This document shows positions 34,356 to 45,499 of a stretch of 64,000 nucleotides of DNA, piece by piece. This DNA is from Fistulifera solaris (taxonomy: Eukaryota > Bacillariophyta > Bacillariophyceae > Naviculales > Stauroneidaceae). The position numbers and the translations under genes are program-made. The stretch is taken from the NCBI GenBank assembly GCA_030295235.1, contig AP026162.1:1550001-1614000 (forward strand), given 5' to 3'. Each line of letters begins with the position of its first letter. The first letter of the stretch is position 1. A model generated the notes under the pieces. That model worked only from the letters and a program-made list of their open reading frames with translations, did no database searches and was not told where the DNA came from.

Positions 34356-35987
34356 TCATGCGAGACTTCTTCTTGTCGTACGAAGGAGTCGTGTCAATTT
34401 TGTCGTTTTGGAGCTCGTTTCTTTTTTGTTGTGCTTTCGGGGCAACTGTAACATCCAATCTTCAACTTGGCAGCCACTTTGCTTCATAATATTGGCAATT
34501 GTTCTTAACTGCTCCAAGTCGGCTTCAGTAAACAACGTAATAGCCTTCCCTTTGCGGCCAGCACGACCTGTACGACCAATTCTGTGCACATAGGTTACTC
34601 CGGACTGAGGCAAATCGTAGTTCAGTACAAGCTTTACAGCACTTAGATCCACACCACGCGCTACCAAGTCAGTTCCAATCAAGACCCATGTGTCGCCTTT
34701 GCGAAACTTCGCCACTGCATTCTCTCTAGCCGCCTTGCTGCGACCCGCGTGTATTACATCAACGCGGATGCCGTCGTAGAGTAATTCTGCAAATAGCGCT
34801 TGCGCTCTCTCTTGTGACTGACAAAAGACCAGCGCCGGAAAGTCAAACTCACCGCGTTGCACAAGTTGTCGAATGGCCAGTAACTTTCCTTGTTCATTAC
34901 CAACAAACATGAGCCTTTGGTCGATATCAGCGTTAGCGGCACCGCCACCGTCAATACTAACGACCACGGGATTACGTAAAATCGATTCAGAAAGCGTTCG
35001 CACCGTGGGCGTCACTGTCGCAGAGAATAGAGCCCTTGTCGCAGTAGCAGGGATTTCTGACAAGATTGTATCTATTTGCGACAGAAACGTTCGACTCTTG
35101 TCTGACCCACTATCCGAAGCATCAAGCAGACGATCGGCCTCGTCCAGAACAACGATTCTCACAGAATCAAGCTTGAGACCTTTCTGGATGGCATCAACAA
35201 TTCGCAATGGTGTCGATATCAGGACATCCAAGCCACTTTGACCACCAACTTGACCCAACACAGCTTGTGCAGCATTCGCTTTCGCTAAAAGAAGCGAAGA
35301 TAACCCACCTGGTTTACCCAGACCCAAACGCTCTACTTGTCTATGCAGCTGTGAGGCTAATTCCAGAGACGGCGCCAGTATGAGACTCGGAATTTCCCCC
35401 TTGTTTTTCTTGGCCCCCTTCGTTTTGTAGAAAATATTATGGGGAATGCTGCTCAGTAAGAGTGATGGGAGAATAAAAGCACCTGATTTTCCGGAGCCCG
35501 TTGGAGCCCCAGCCAACAAATCTCTTCGCTGCATCAAAGCAGGAATTGACTGCATTTGGATAGGTGTCGGTTCTTTCCACTTTCCTTCCTCGATATTGCA
35601 CAAGATGACACGGATCAGTCCTGTAAAGAATGAATCGTTGCACCATTCGGGGCAAGTGATTTCACTGAAACTGGAAATTGGGTCAGGAGAATCATCGGCG
35701 TGGGCCACTTTAATTTTCATGGAGCGGCGAAAGGCTGCCACTTCCTCGCGGTGAATTTGATTGCGCTTGGCTTCGCTGACATCTCTTTTCCCAGTGCGAT
35801 CTCGCGATTTCATTGCGTTGGACTTTTCGTCCTCCTCCTCCTCATCGCTTTCATCATCGTCGTCTGTAGTCACGTGTTCTTCCGGAGGCGGTTCCGTCAG
35901 CTGAGCGACGGTTTCGCGCTTTCGTTTCTGCCGCTTTGACTTGTCTATTCGCGCAGACGATGATAAGATGTTAAAAATTTCGTCCAT
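34356..35987 (-). CDS. DDX52: DEAD-box RNA helicase DDX52/ROK1
   Basis: 543 aa from ATG 35987; an in-frame GTG upstream is rejected. The N-terminus is basic and acidic, with KRQKRKRE and a DDDDESDEEEEDE tract, typical of nucleolar proteins. Helicase motifs: Q motif (EPTPIQMQSIPAL), I (APTGSGKS), Ia (APSLELASQ), Ib (STPLRI), II (DEAD), III (SAT), IV (ALVFCQSQERA), V (IGTDLVARGVDL), VI (HRIGRTGRAG). The N-terminal extension and best family fit are DDX52/ROK1, which acts in 18S rRNA processing. Single exon, uninterrupted. Confidence 0.88.
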   Translation of the reverse strand: MDEIFNILSSSARIDKSKRQKRKRETVAQLTEPPPEEHVTTDDDDESDEEEEDEKSNAMKSRDRTGKRDVSEAKRNQIHREEVAAFRRSMKIKVAHADDSPDPISSFSEITCPEWCNDSFFTGLIRVILCNIEEGKWKEPTPIQMQSIPALMQRRDLLAGAPTGSGKSGAFILPSLLLSSIPHNIFYKTKGAKKNKGEIPSLILAPSLELASQLHRQVERLGLGKPGGLSSLLLAKANAAQAVLGQVGGQSGLDVLISTPLRIVDAIQKGLKLDSVRIVVLDEADRLLDASDSGSDKSRTFLSQIDTILSEIPATATRALFSATVTPTVRTLSESILRNPVVVSIDGGGAANADIDQRLMFVGNEQGKLLAIRQLVQRGEFDFPALVFCQSQERAQALFAELLYDGIRVDVIHAGRSKAARENAVAKFRKGDTWVLIGTDLVARGVDLSAVKLVLNYDLPQSGVTYVHRIGRTGRAGRKGKAITLFTEADLEQLRTIANIMKQSGCQVEDWMLQLPRKHNKKETSSKTTKLTRLLRTTRRSLA

Positions 35988-36847
35988 AATGACAATACCA
36001 CACTTGCTGCACCGCACTTATAGTCGTCTTTGGAGTGAGAAAGCAAGAGAATAATCAAAAGGGTTCCTTCTTCACTCTTGCACGATGTTCAAGAAGAAAT
36101 TCTTTCAATCGACAATAAATAATGATGGCACGCGATGCTTTTTTATTTTTTATTTTTATTTTTTTCTTGGTTGAGCGGTGCGGTGGAATTTTATAGGATA
36201 CGCGCGCGTGAAATGCGCGCAGTGTGCCCTCCAGAAAATTTTAGGTGCGGTATAGTCTCTAGGTCTACAGGAATTGTGTCTCTGTTCCAGAAATTCTGGA
36301 AACTGTATCTTTCTAGAGAGTAGACAGAAATTCTGTGGGGAAGGGCGAGATCGAAAAAGCTAATAGACGCCGAAGGCTGCTAGTCTAGCAAAATAATAAT
36401 TACAAACTCTTATTTATCTTGTAGGTACTAAGTCTCGCGATCTTAACCGCTAGTAACTGATTTGGACTGGCAATCCCAAAGGCAACCGAATATAAGAAAC
36501 AAATCGACTAGTCTGAGGACGCGTAATATGAATGTCTTCACTGTGATTTGATCGACATAGAAATGATTCTTATCGCTCATTCATGAATCTTGATCACTAG
36601 AGTCGTCTTTTCGACCTATAGATGTCGGAGATATTTGAGTCTGTAAGCTTAATAGTTTCGGCGAAAAGAGGGCCGGAAGAATGTTTTTCCTCGTCCTGGG
36701 CTAGGGAGCTCTCAATGTCTATCCATGTGTTGATTATTCGGCATAGCGCAACTTCTTTAGTAAACAACTCTATTCTCTAGCCCGAATCGACATCTAGCAG
36801 AGGCATCCGTTATCTAACCTCTCCGTATCACCTAAGCGCAATTCTTC
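35988..36847. other. Intergenic region with solo palindromes
   Basis: No gene is seen. At about 36227-36335 it holds members of the palindrome family found in the two arrays: CCAGAAAATTTT, GTTCCAGAAATTCTGGAAAC and ACAGAAATTCTGTG. The remainder is AT-rich and featureless. Confidence 0.55.
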
Positions 36848-38142
36848 CTATAGACCTGGTTGCAGCTTATCCGTTGTGGGGTATTTCATACCGCGACTTT
36901 CCGCAACAACTGTTTTTCGTTTCGCAAGAACAACTGGATTCTTTGAACCGCCTCCTACTGAAAATCGTCGCTCGATGTTAACCACACGTGATCTTTCTTC
37001 GCTCATCTCGTAATCCCATTTCTCGGCTTCCTGGTATTTTCTCTCGTATTCATCGTCCAACGATTCGAGCAGTTGGTAATGTTCATTAAGTATCGTGAAG
37101 ACGCGGACACGGGCGAGATGATGTCCGAGTTCAGCCGCTGTCACAAGCCATTCCAAGGCATCAGCCCGATCTCTAGTGACACCCACACCATCGAGTAGGC
37201 ACTCTCCGAGCATGTACGCTGCTCCTGCATGTCCTAAATGGGCCGCACGTCGAAAAAGGTTTACCGCAAGCTCCGTGTTTTCTGCGATTCCATCTCCCGT
37301 GTATAATGCGACAGCTAATTCATAAGTAGCCGTGATGTGCCGATGTGCGTCAACACATCGTCTCCACCACACAACTGCCTGTTTAGGATCGGATTCCAGT
37401 CCAGCGACGCCTCCTTCGCTTAAGATGAGTCCTGTCAAGAGAAGAAACTGTAAGTCGACCCGTCGAAAGAATATTTCAAAAATGAATCAAACTGATCAAA
37501 CCTACCATACAAACACATCCCATCGGGGTGTCCCTTGTTGGCTAGTTCCTTGACCAAATTAAGACCCTTCTTTTGAAACACGGGGTTACTTTCGTGATAG
37601 ATGTAAAAGCAGGCGATTCGAAACTTAAGATCTTGACACTTCTTCGTATCTCCTCCTTCCAATCGCTCACAAAATCTCAAGTCAAATTCCAGGGAAGCGA
37701 TCTGATGTGCTTTTGGAATACGGCGCGGCCAGTCTCGTTTCATCTTTCGGGGAGTTTTGCCTTCGTGTGCTTCCGGCCATCGTCTTTGATAATCTGCGAG
37801 CAAATCTCGGTGATATGCTAATACTTGATAGAAACGCTTACTCTCGGAATACCCCGAAGGGCATTCATTGCCCACAAGAGCTTCCTCACGGCAGTGCGTA
37901 ACGAGATCGTCTTTCAGTTTCAGTGATGAGAAAAAAGCACTCAGATCATTTCCTTTGAAGCTCAAACGCGGGTCATCTTCGTCCCCGCGGTTTGATAGGC
38001 AGTAATAAGCGACGTTTGCTGTAGCCAAGGCGGCAATTGAGATGGAAAGATCATTATTTGCCGAAACCCTCTGTTGTCTATGGGTGGACGAAAAACCGAT
38101 TCTCCACGTGTTGCGGTTCATAAAGACCCTGGATGAATTCAT
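36848..38142 (-). CDS. SEL1-repeat protein
   Basis: Exons 38142-37506 and 37431-36848, 74 bp intron, 406 aa, start ATG 38142. A possible N-terminal membrane or targeting segment is ISIAALATANVAYYCLS. The C-terminal half holds SEL1-type helical repeats: KKGLNLVKELANKGHPDGMCLYG, then DPKQAVVWWRRCVDA, ELAVALYTGDGIAEN, AVNLFRRAAHLGHAGAAYMLG and ALEWLVTAAELGHHLAR. SEL1 repeats are TPR-like adaptors, for example in ER-associated degradation or signalling. The specific partner is unknown. Its 5' side faces hairpin array B. Confidence 0.82.
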
Positions 38143-38589
38143 TGTGCGACGTTGTTCGAAGAGGATGAAGAATATTACTGAACACAAATGGCGTCTCTAC
38201 GAATGATAAGAATTTGTTGTGAAGTCGAGTTCTGCTTTTGACTTTTGACATCCGCAAGCCTTTTTTTTGTTGTTACGCGATGCGGACGCTTTTTGCCGTG
38301 TCGGGATTTGTTCCTGTCGCACCACCATCCGTTCAAATCCATGTGAATCAACACTAATAACAGTCCGCAGTTATGATGCCACGCGAACGCGCTTTGAGTC
38401 ATAAAACAATAGTCTTCCGCGCAAGACTGCTGTCCAATCTTCATCTGTCTTGACAAGCTAGGCTGCATTCAAAAGATTTGACTTCGTAACGTCGATAAAA
38501 TGGGATCATTGTCTGACGACTGTGTTCGAGTCACGAGTCAATATCCTCCTTGTTGAAACGATACTGTTTAAGTGTCATCCGACAATAAA
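38143..38589. other. Intergenic region left of array B
   Basis: About 450 bp from the SEL1-repeat start to the array. No gene, RNA or other repeat is recognised. Confidence 0.35.
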
Positions 38590-39240
38590 ATTTCTGGCGG
38601 TCCAGAAATTCTGAAAATCTGGGGAGTTGCAGAAATTCTGGACCAGTTCTATTGCATTGGTCCGGAAATTCTGGACCAGTTGTATATCATTCATACAGAA
38701 AATCTGGGCTGGTCCAGAAATTCTGGACCACTTGTATTTCATTCACACAGAAAATGTGGGGCGGTCCAGAAATTCTGGACCAGTTTTATTACATTCATAC
38801 AGAAAATCTGGGGACTTCCAGAAATTCTGTACCAGAAAATCTTGATCTGGTCCAGAAATTCTGGACCAGTTGTATTTCATTCATACAGAAAATCCTGGGG
38901 TAGGTCCAGAAATTCTGGACCAGGTGTATTTCAATCATACAGAAAATCTGGGCTAGGTCCAGAAATTCTGGACCAGTTGTATTTCATTCATACGGAAAAT
39001 CTGGGGCAGGTCCAGAAATTCTGGACCAGTTGTATATCATTCATACAGAAAATCTGGGCTGGTCCAGAAATTCTGGACCACTTGTATTTCATTCGCACAG
39101 AGAATGTGGGGCGGTCCAGAAAATCTGGACCAGTTGTATTTCATTTATACAGAAAATCTGGGCTGGTCCAAAAATTCTGGACCAATTGAGGTCCAGAATT
39201 TCTGGACCAGGAGTTCTGGGTTCTGGACCAGTTATTTGTG
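38590..39240 (+). repeat. Palindromic hairpin array B
   Basis: About 13-14 hairpins, most matching GGTCCAGAAATTCTGGACC, a palindrome broken only at its centre. Unit starts at 38711, 38763, 38849, 38903, 38956, 39009, 39061, 39113 and 39165 give a 52-54 bp period (one gap longer). Between hairpins a constant spacer reads TTGTATTTCATTCATACAG and then AAAATCTGGG. A second-order repeat is visible: the block from about 38671 recurs 350 bp later at 39021 with few changes. The array ends about 130 bp before the TCF25 ATG, so it may be promoter or 5' UTR. The 205-residue frame across it is a product of periodicity. Confidence 0.92.
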
Positions 39241-39366
39241 ATGTGTTGTTGTATTTAATTTTGTTTTCTTTTGCGGGCCACGGATGATACTTTGAATTCA
39301 TTCATGTTCCATCATTGTTCACAATAAAAACGAAAGAAGTGATCTCATTGCAAACATATAGAAAGA

Positions 39367-41412
39367 ATGAGTGCTAGAGCGATCCGGGCCTTAAGAGGAG
39401 GTAGTCATGAAGCGCACTTAGCGGAGAACGCGGATGCCGACGACGACTCCTCATCCGAAGAATACGATGAAAAACCGCGTTCGAGGCCATCGGCCTTCTC
39501 CGCCATGCTGGACACCGACGATGAAGAAGACGACAGCGACACCGGTGAAGAAGACACTGGATCCGAAGATGGAAATACTGATGTGCCAAAAGGGGGAAGC
39601 GAACGCAACAACGACGCTTTAATGAACCGTAAAACAAAACAGTCTGCGACCTCGCAATCGGCACACAATACAAAAGAACGACGACAAGGAAGGACAAAAG
39701 GATGATACCGAATCGGAAGAAGAGGACTTGGACACGCTACTCAACGAATTTACCCAGCATGATATTCAGCAGAATGAAGAAACGAAGCAGCACAAATCCA
39801 GTTTCTTTTCCCAGATTTGCGGAGTACAAAAGAGATTTATCCTAGATCTCGATGTTGATGCAGCCATGCGAAATGCATTATTGAACGGTGATTTAAGTCA
39901 TACACGAGGAACGAGCAATCAGAAAAGTCGACAGGTGCTTCTTTTTGGTCCACCTCGTGATAATTGGCCTCGTCCTCTTCATTTTGTTGGCGGTGGTATC
40001 GGAATGGTCACGTACGAACAAAGTCCGCGACCAATCCCCTGGCCTTACTCGGACATTGCGACACTAGTAAGGAATGACAACAAAAAAGATCTTATCGAAT
40101 TTGTTCAGGATATGAATCACTGGTTTACATTTCAGCATGCTCAGGACTGCTCTCGAGATTTGGAAGATTATGCCGTTGTAAAGCAGACGGGCGATTTGAA
40201 CGCTTTAGTCATGTTCGCGGCGCATCATCCCTATGTGACGGATGCACTGTTGCAGTTGACGGGCGTCTTATATCAAACAAACCATAGTCAAGAAGGGTTG
40301 GCGTTACTGCGACGATGCTTGTGGGTGTACGAGAGCTCCGCAATGTTGCCGTTTAACAACCGCGTGCTGGATGGAGCGGCCCTCATGGACATGGATCAAC
40401 CAGAAAATGCGACTTTCTTTCGATCACTTTTCAAACTGATCCAAGTCAGCACTGTGGCTGCTCTGCCACGTACTGCTGCGGCCGTCTGCCGCTATATTCT
40501 GGCTCTAGACCCGCTGCGTGATCCTATGCATGTTCTTGCTGTGTTGGATGCGTTCACGATAAATTGCAAGTCCGATACCTTTGATCAATGGCTCATTGAT
40601 TTGGTCGACAACAATTGTATTTCTATTTATTTTCGTGATGAGGAAAATCCAAAGCGTGTGTTTCAATGCACACTTGGGGAAATGCCCAACTGGTTGTTGT
40701 CGTATTCGCTTGCGCAGTATAGATTACACGGAAAGGAGGGCAGCTTTGATGGTCTCCGCAAGCTTTGACCCAATTTCCGGAAATCGTTTCGTTATTACTC
40801 CAGGAACTGGAGGTAGATATTACTGGAAGATCTTTTTTACGGGATTGGCCAACCGCTTTGGAAAAAGCTACGGAGCGGAGTTTCAGTACTAGGCGTTCTT
40901 GGGGAAGACAGCAAGGTGAACTGGATCCACATGAAGTTCAAAGAACAGTTCAAACCGCGGACAAAATACTAGCGCTGTACGTTCGACTAACGGCCAAAGT
41001 TTGGGGCGGCGACGACATTTTGCAGTTTCTATACGATACTTTGGTCACCCTTCCAGAATCGGAATCCCCGGCGCTTCCTCCAGCGGCTATCATGCGATAC
41101 TCTGCCTTGAATCCTGGTGACTTCCATAATCGTGTGGAACTACTTCCACAAGATATGAATATCATGGATGGTGGTATGATTGCGCACGCCATGACTGTGG
41201 TCACGAATCGCCCACGTTTTCTGAGGCACATGCCACGAGGAGCGATGCATGGTCAGCAACGGATGGACATCGAAAACTTACCAGCTGGTTTTCCTGCTCT
41301 TTTTGGTCCGCCCACGAATGTCGTGGATCCAGACTGGCCTTTGGTGGAAGTCTTGTGGAGGAGTTTTCTTCCATGGAATCACGTCGAAGGAGTCCGGCCT
41401 CCAGCAAGGTAG
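39367..41412 (+). CDS. TCF25: TCF25/RQC1 ribosome quality control factor
   Basis: 681 aa, ATG 39367. The N-terminus is MSARAIRALRGG followed by a long acidic, low-complexity stretch, as in TCF25 and yeast Rqc1. The conserved core includes KHRWFVF-like elements replaced here by SSFFSQICGVQKRFILDLDVDAAMR, then RPIPWPYSD, HPYVTDALLQLTGVLYQT, ALLRRCLWVYESS, FFRSLFKLIQVS, ALPRTAAAVCRYILALDP and a C-terminal PEIVSLLLQELEVD. Rqc1 works with Ltn1 and Cdc48 on stalled 60S nascent chains. Two single-base run differences (A run 39672-39675, A pair 40760-40761) split the frame into three. Confidence 0.85.
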
Positions 41413-41499
41413 AAATTGATAGCCTTATCAACGAATTTAACAATTCACTTTTTATAAGTACGTAGTAGTAATTAGGTAGTAACAGTGTATTCGTTCATA

Positions 41500-42954
41500 T
41501 TAGTGAGTAGCAATACTCTCCAGCATCTCGAAATAAGTTGGAAACGTTTTAGCCGTGCAACCTGGATCATTGATAATTACATTGACTCCACCACAAGCTG
41601 CGAGGCTGAAAGTCATGGCCATACGGTGATCATCGTACGTTTCGATGAGTACGTTGTCGTTAATTTTGTTTCCCGCAGGAGGATGAATTATGCAGTAGTC
41701 GTTAAATTCTTCCACTGTGGCTCCCAACTTAGTGCATTCCGCCACGATTGCCTTCATTCGTTCAGTTTCTTTCAGGCGCCACGAATACACATTGCGGATG
41801 GTCGTAGGGCCCTCGGCAAATAACGCCGCCACCGCCAAGGTCATCGCCGCATCCGGAATCTTCCCACAATCCACATCGACTCCCTTCAGCCGAACCGAAG
41901 CGTCTCGCGTGACAGTGATGCTTTCTGGAGCCCACGTGACGGTGGCCCCCATCTGTTCCATGACATTGGCAAAAGCGACATCGCCCTGGACACTATCCGA
42001 ACCGCATCCTCGTACGGTGACAGTCCCTCCCGTAATGGCCGCACCAGCAATGAAATAACTCGCCGAACTGGCATCACCTTCTACCAAAATACTTCCCGGA
42101 CTAACGTACTTCTCCGTCGAAGCGATAGTAAACGACGGGGTTCCCTCCATATCTCCATCAATTTGCACATTGACACCAAACTTTTTCATGAGACCAATCG
42201 TCAACGCCACGTAAGGCGCCGAAATCAATTCATCTTTAATCGAAATTGTGACATCACCATCGACCGCGGGAGCCGCCATGAGCAGTGACGACAGAAACTG
42301 CGACGACATTTTTCCGCTAATCGATGCCTTCCCGCCTTGTAAACCTTTGGCACGGATTGTGACGGGAGGACATCCTGTCTCTTTGACACACTCAACATCC
42401 GCACCCAATTGTTGTAATCCATCAATCAAATCAGCAATGGGTCGTTCACGCATGCGCGGGACGCCGTCTAAAACGAATTGACCTTGTCCCATACAAAGGG
42501 CGGCCGCCAAGGGTCGCATGGCCGTGCCCGCATTTCCCAGAAACAATTCACACGTCTGATCTGGTGTCGGAGAGTTGATGGGGCCCGCCTGGCCAGTCAC
42601 TGTAACGGAATCTGAACTGTGCTTTTCGACGGGCACTTGCAAGGTATCGAGAGCTTGTAGCATGTACCGAATGTCGTCTGAATCGAGTAGATTGTCGACG
42701 CGCGTCGTGCCCTCACTCAAGGCTGCAAGTAACAAGCATCGATTACTGAGAGACTTCGATCCCGGTAATGTAACAGTACCATCGAGACTTTTAATGGGTG
42801 CGACAGTGAGTGTTTCCGCGACGCCTGTCTTGGTAGCTGACAGAGGTACGAAAGATGCCGACCGGAAGGAATGAACCGCAGTGAAGGCCTGTACGGAAGG
42901 TACAAGTGCTAAACATGCGATCAAACATGTTTTTGTATGAGTTTGACTCTTCAT
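41500..42954 (-). CDS. aroA: EPSP synthase (3-phosphoshikimate 1-carboxyvinyltransferase), plastid
   Basis: 484 aa, ATG 42954, single intact exon. A signal peptide ([20 protein letters not shown]) ends at VQAFTAV, the diatom AxAF-type site for complex-plastid import; a transit stretch follows to about residue 45. The enzyme begins [19 protein letters not shown] (substrate-binding Lys and Ser), with [10 protein letters not shown] (PEP-binding loop, family [11 protein letters not shown]), RERPIADL, the [10 protein letters not shown] motif, [21 protein letters not shown] and [12 protein letters not shown]. It catalyses the sixth step of the shikimate pathway to aromatic amino acids. Convergent with TCF25 (87 bp gap). 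Confidence 0.96.
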   Translation of the reverse strand: MKSQTHTKTCLIACLALVPSVQAFTAVHSFRSASFVPLSATKTGVAETLTVAPIKSLDGTVTLPGSKSLSNRCLLLAALSEGTTRVDNLLDSDDIRYMLQALDTLQVPVEKHSSDSVTVTGQAGPINSPTPDQTCELFLGNAGTAMRPLAAALCMGQGQFVLDGVPRMRERPIADLIDGLQQLGADVECVKETGCPPVTIRAKGLQGGKASISGKMSSQFLSSLLMAAPAVDGDVTISIKDELISAPYVALTIGLMKKFGVNVQIDGDMEGTPSFTIASTEKYVSPGSILVEGDASSASYFIAGAAITGGTVTVRGCGSDSVQGDVAFANVMEQMGATVTWAPESITVTRDASVRLKGVDVDCGKIPDAAMTLAVAALFAEGPTTIRNVYSWRLKETERMKAIVAECTKLGATVEEFNDYCIIHPPAGNKINDNVLIETYDDHRMAMTFSLAACGGVNVIINDPGCTAKTFPTYFEMLESIATH

Positions 42955-44222
42955 ATTAACAAGAAGTAGATTAAAAGTGTTTAAGAGACAAAGATAATAG
43001 GGACTATTGCTACCTCGTACGCTTGCAGATGAAAATGGACCGCTTTGCTTTTATTTTCGTGGTGCGTGTCTTTCGCTTCAAACTTTGATGAGTCTGTCTG
43101 GCCGCTTGACGTAAGGTTTTACCAGGTACAAGGTCTAGGTGAAAAATATCCGGGTTTAGCTCAGGCTTGTCGCTCACGCCTGTATGGCAGAAAAGTTTTA
43201 CCGTCGTGATGATGATCCGATGCGGAAGGCAATCACTTTTGGCAATCAATTGAATGACAATGGACGAAAGCGAGAGACGCAAAACGGAAGCCTTGGTTGT
43301 TCGGTTCATGACTGCTGTACAATCCAGTCTTGGATGGCGTAAACCAACACTCCCTTCCATAGTAAAAAATCCAAGGTGTCGATTCTCGGAATTTTCAACG
43401 TAAAAACAAATGAAACTTTCAGCAATTAGTTCAGAATCGTCATTGTTGCGACTTTATTTACCCGTAATTATAATTCTATTTGCAATTGAATGACAATGGA
43501 CGAATGCGAGAGACGCAAAACGGAAGCCTTGGTTGTTCGGTTCATGACTGATGTACAATCCAGTCTTGGCTGGCGTAAACCAACACTCCCTTCCATAGTA
43601 AAAATCCAAGGTGTCGATTCTCGGAATTTTCAACGTAAAAACAAATTAAACTTTCAGCAATTAGTTCAGAATCGTCATTGTTGCGACTTTATTTACAAGT
43701 AATTATATTTATATTTTGCAGTTGAATGACAATGGACGAAAGCGAGAGACGCAAAACGGAAGCCTTTGTTTTTCGGTTCATGACTGCTGTACAATCCAGT
43801 CTTGGCTGGCGTAAAACAACACCCCGCGTCATAGTGTAGTGAAATTTCTAAGAGTCACGAAAAAATAGATAGAATGTACTATGACCTCTTTTATTTTTTA
43901 CAAAAATTAATAAAATTTCTGGAATCTAGTCTAGACAGAATTTCTGTCTGAATCAACACACCGAAATTCCAGAATTTCTGGAAGAAATCAAAAATCTTCC
44001 TTTGCACGCAACTACAGACTATACGTAGTACGGAGTAACAACTATAAGTTCTTAAGCTGAAACCTTATCCGATGTAAGACGCGCTCGGTTTGAAAGAAAA
44101 TTATTGCGAAATGAAGATGAAAAGCGATCAAAATGAAGTAACCAAGACGATGTCTATGGTAGACTTACGCCATTTTCCAAAGACGAAGGACCCAGAGTAA
44201 GGCAACAATATATCACCAAGCT
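42955..44222. other. Intergenic region with repeats and solo palindromes
   Basis: Besides the 236 bp tandem repeat, 43909-43990 holds three palindrome-family members: AAATTTCTGGAAT, GACAGAATTTCTGTC and TTCCAGAATTTCTGGAA. No complete gene is seen. Confidence 0.55.
43247..43838 (+). repeat. 236 bp tandem repeat, 2.5 copies
   Basis: Copies start at 43247, 43483 and 43719 with the phrase A(T/G)TTGAATGACAATGGACG; period 236 bp. The third copy is cut near 43838. Each contains a short frame reading ERRKTEALVVRFM and QSSLGWRKPTLPS, with small changes between copies. The copies may derive from a duplicated exon, but no full gene is visible. Confidence 0.88.
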
Positions 44223-45216
44223 ATGTCACTTCCCGGCGTTCAGTTGAGTAAAATCCTTTCGACTGCATACTCGAACGAGCATCCACCCCAAGATTGGGCC
44301 GACATGACGTTCTTGGTGCCCCACGAAAGCATTCGGAGACAACTAGTTTCTGTGCAACGAAGTGTAGAAGCTTTGCCAAATACTACTGACAAGGATAATT
44401 GCTGGAAAGTGACTCTTTTGCCAAATGGTTCACGGATGTATTTCACTTTCTCGTAACCCAACGTAGGTTCTCCTCCGCCCTCCGCTACTCGTCCTCGAAA
44501 ACGTTACCTTACTAATCGGCTCATCACTTCTCTTCGCAGATCACGAGGCCATCGAACAGATCTACAAGCCCTTTTGCTAGAACAGAAAGCAGAATGGCCC
44601 GATTTCAGTCATTCCATGGTTATGATTGAAATTTTGTCGTCGATTTATGGATGTTGTGATAGCATGCAAAAGCAGAACGGTCTCGATTGCACCGAAACCA
44701 TTACGGCTCTTAAAGAACAGGTACCCGATTTTGCTAAAAACTTGTCGGGTGCGTTTGTTTGTTGCTTCGTTAACATGCCTTGTGGTTTGTGCTGACAATT
44801 GTTTTGCTTCGAACGCCCTTTCTATAGAACACATGAACAAACTGGAAACCAAATTACCACCCATCCTTCGTGTTTCGGTGACAGAAAAACAAAATGCCAC
44901 CGCCGTTTCGAAAATGATTGCGTTTCAGGGAATTCCCGGACTGATGAAGATTCTTCCCGGTATCCTGTTGGCCAACCAAGAATGGATGACACGATCGTAC
45001 TACGCTCAATCGTACTTGAAAACGCTACCACCGCCCGTTTTGAAAGCACAAGTGACTACACTAATTCCCAATTACTGTCATTGCTACATGCGCATGCGGG
45101 ATGCGCCATTGTTGGCGAGTCCACCGGTGCTGAAGGAAGTTTCGTTTGATGAAGATCCTTCCATATTAAATTCGTCCCGTGGGCGTCTCGAGCGAAAGAA
45201 GGAAGAATTGAGATAG
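44223..45216 (+). CDS. Hemerythrin-like (HHE) domain protein
   Basis: Exons 44223-44462, 44540-44748 and 44828-45216 (introns 77 and 79 bp), about 279 aa. The helical bundle shows the expected iron-ligand pattern: VPHESIRRQL (His and Glu of helix 1), FTDVFHFLVTQ, then HHEAIEQIYKP (His-His-Glu) formed exactly across the first splice site, and later EHMNKLETKLPPIL. The C-terminal part holds MLKILPGILLANQEW-like helices and a basic tail. HHE proteins bind a di-iron centre for O2 or redox sensing or storage; the role here is unknown. Frame breaks at A run 44406-44408 and T run 44572-44575 (each one short). Confidence 0.72.
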
Positions 45217-45499
45217 GACTAATGGATGTTTTATTAGGTCTTTATTAACATATAGTCAGCTTCGCTTTTTTTTAATTCAAAACCCTAGAGTTTGTGATCT
45301 CAAGCAGGCACTTCGAGCTTTAATGGCGGTGTGACGATCCTTTTATTGTATGTTAGATCGAAAAGTGACGTTGCGACTTCGGCAACAACATTCTGCGTTG
45401 TTTCGAGGCAGCTAACGCGACGACGAAAACGAATGAGGGGCCATAAAACCAAAATAATAACACCAGGCGCCACTACCTAAGACTTACTTCACAAAAAGA

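Noticed and set aside
38572-39189. 205-residue open frame reading through hairpin array B
   Set aside because: The frame is open only because the 52-54 bp units lack stops in that phase; two other frames are also partly open and residues repeat with the DNA period.
38590-39240. CRISPR array
   Set aside because: The hairpins recur regularly, but the spacers are also repeats of one another and the context is a eukaryotic nuclear genome without cas genes.
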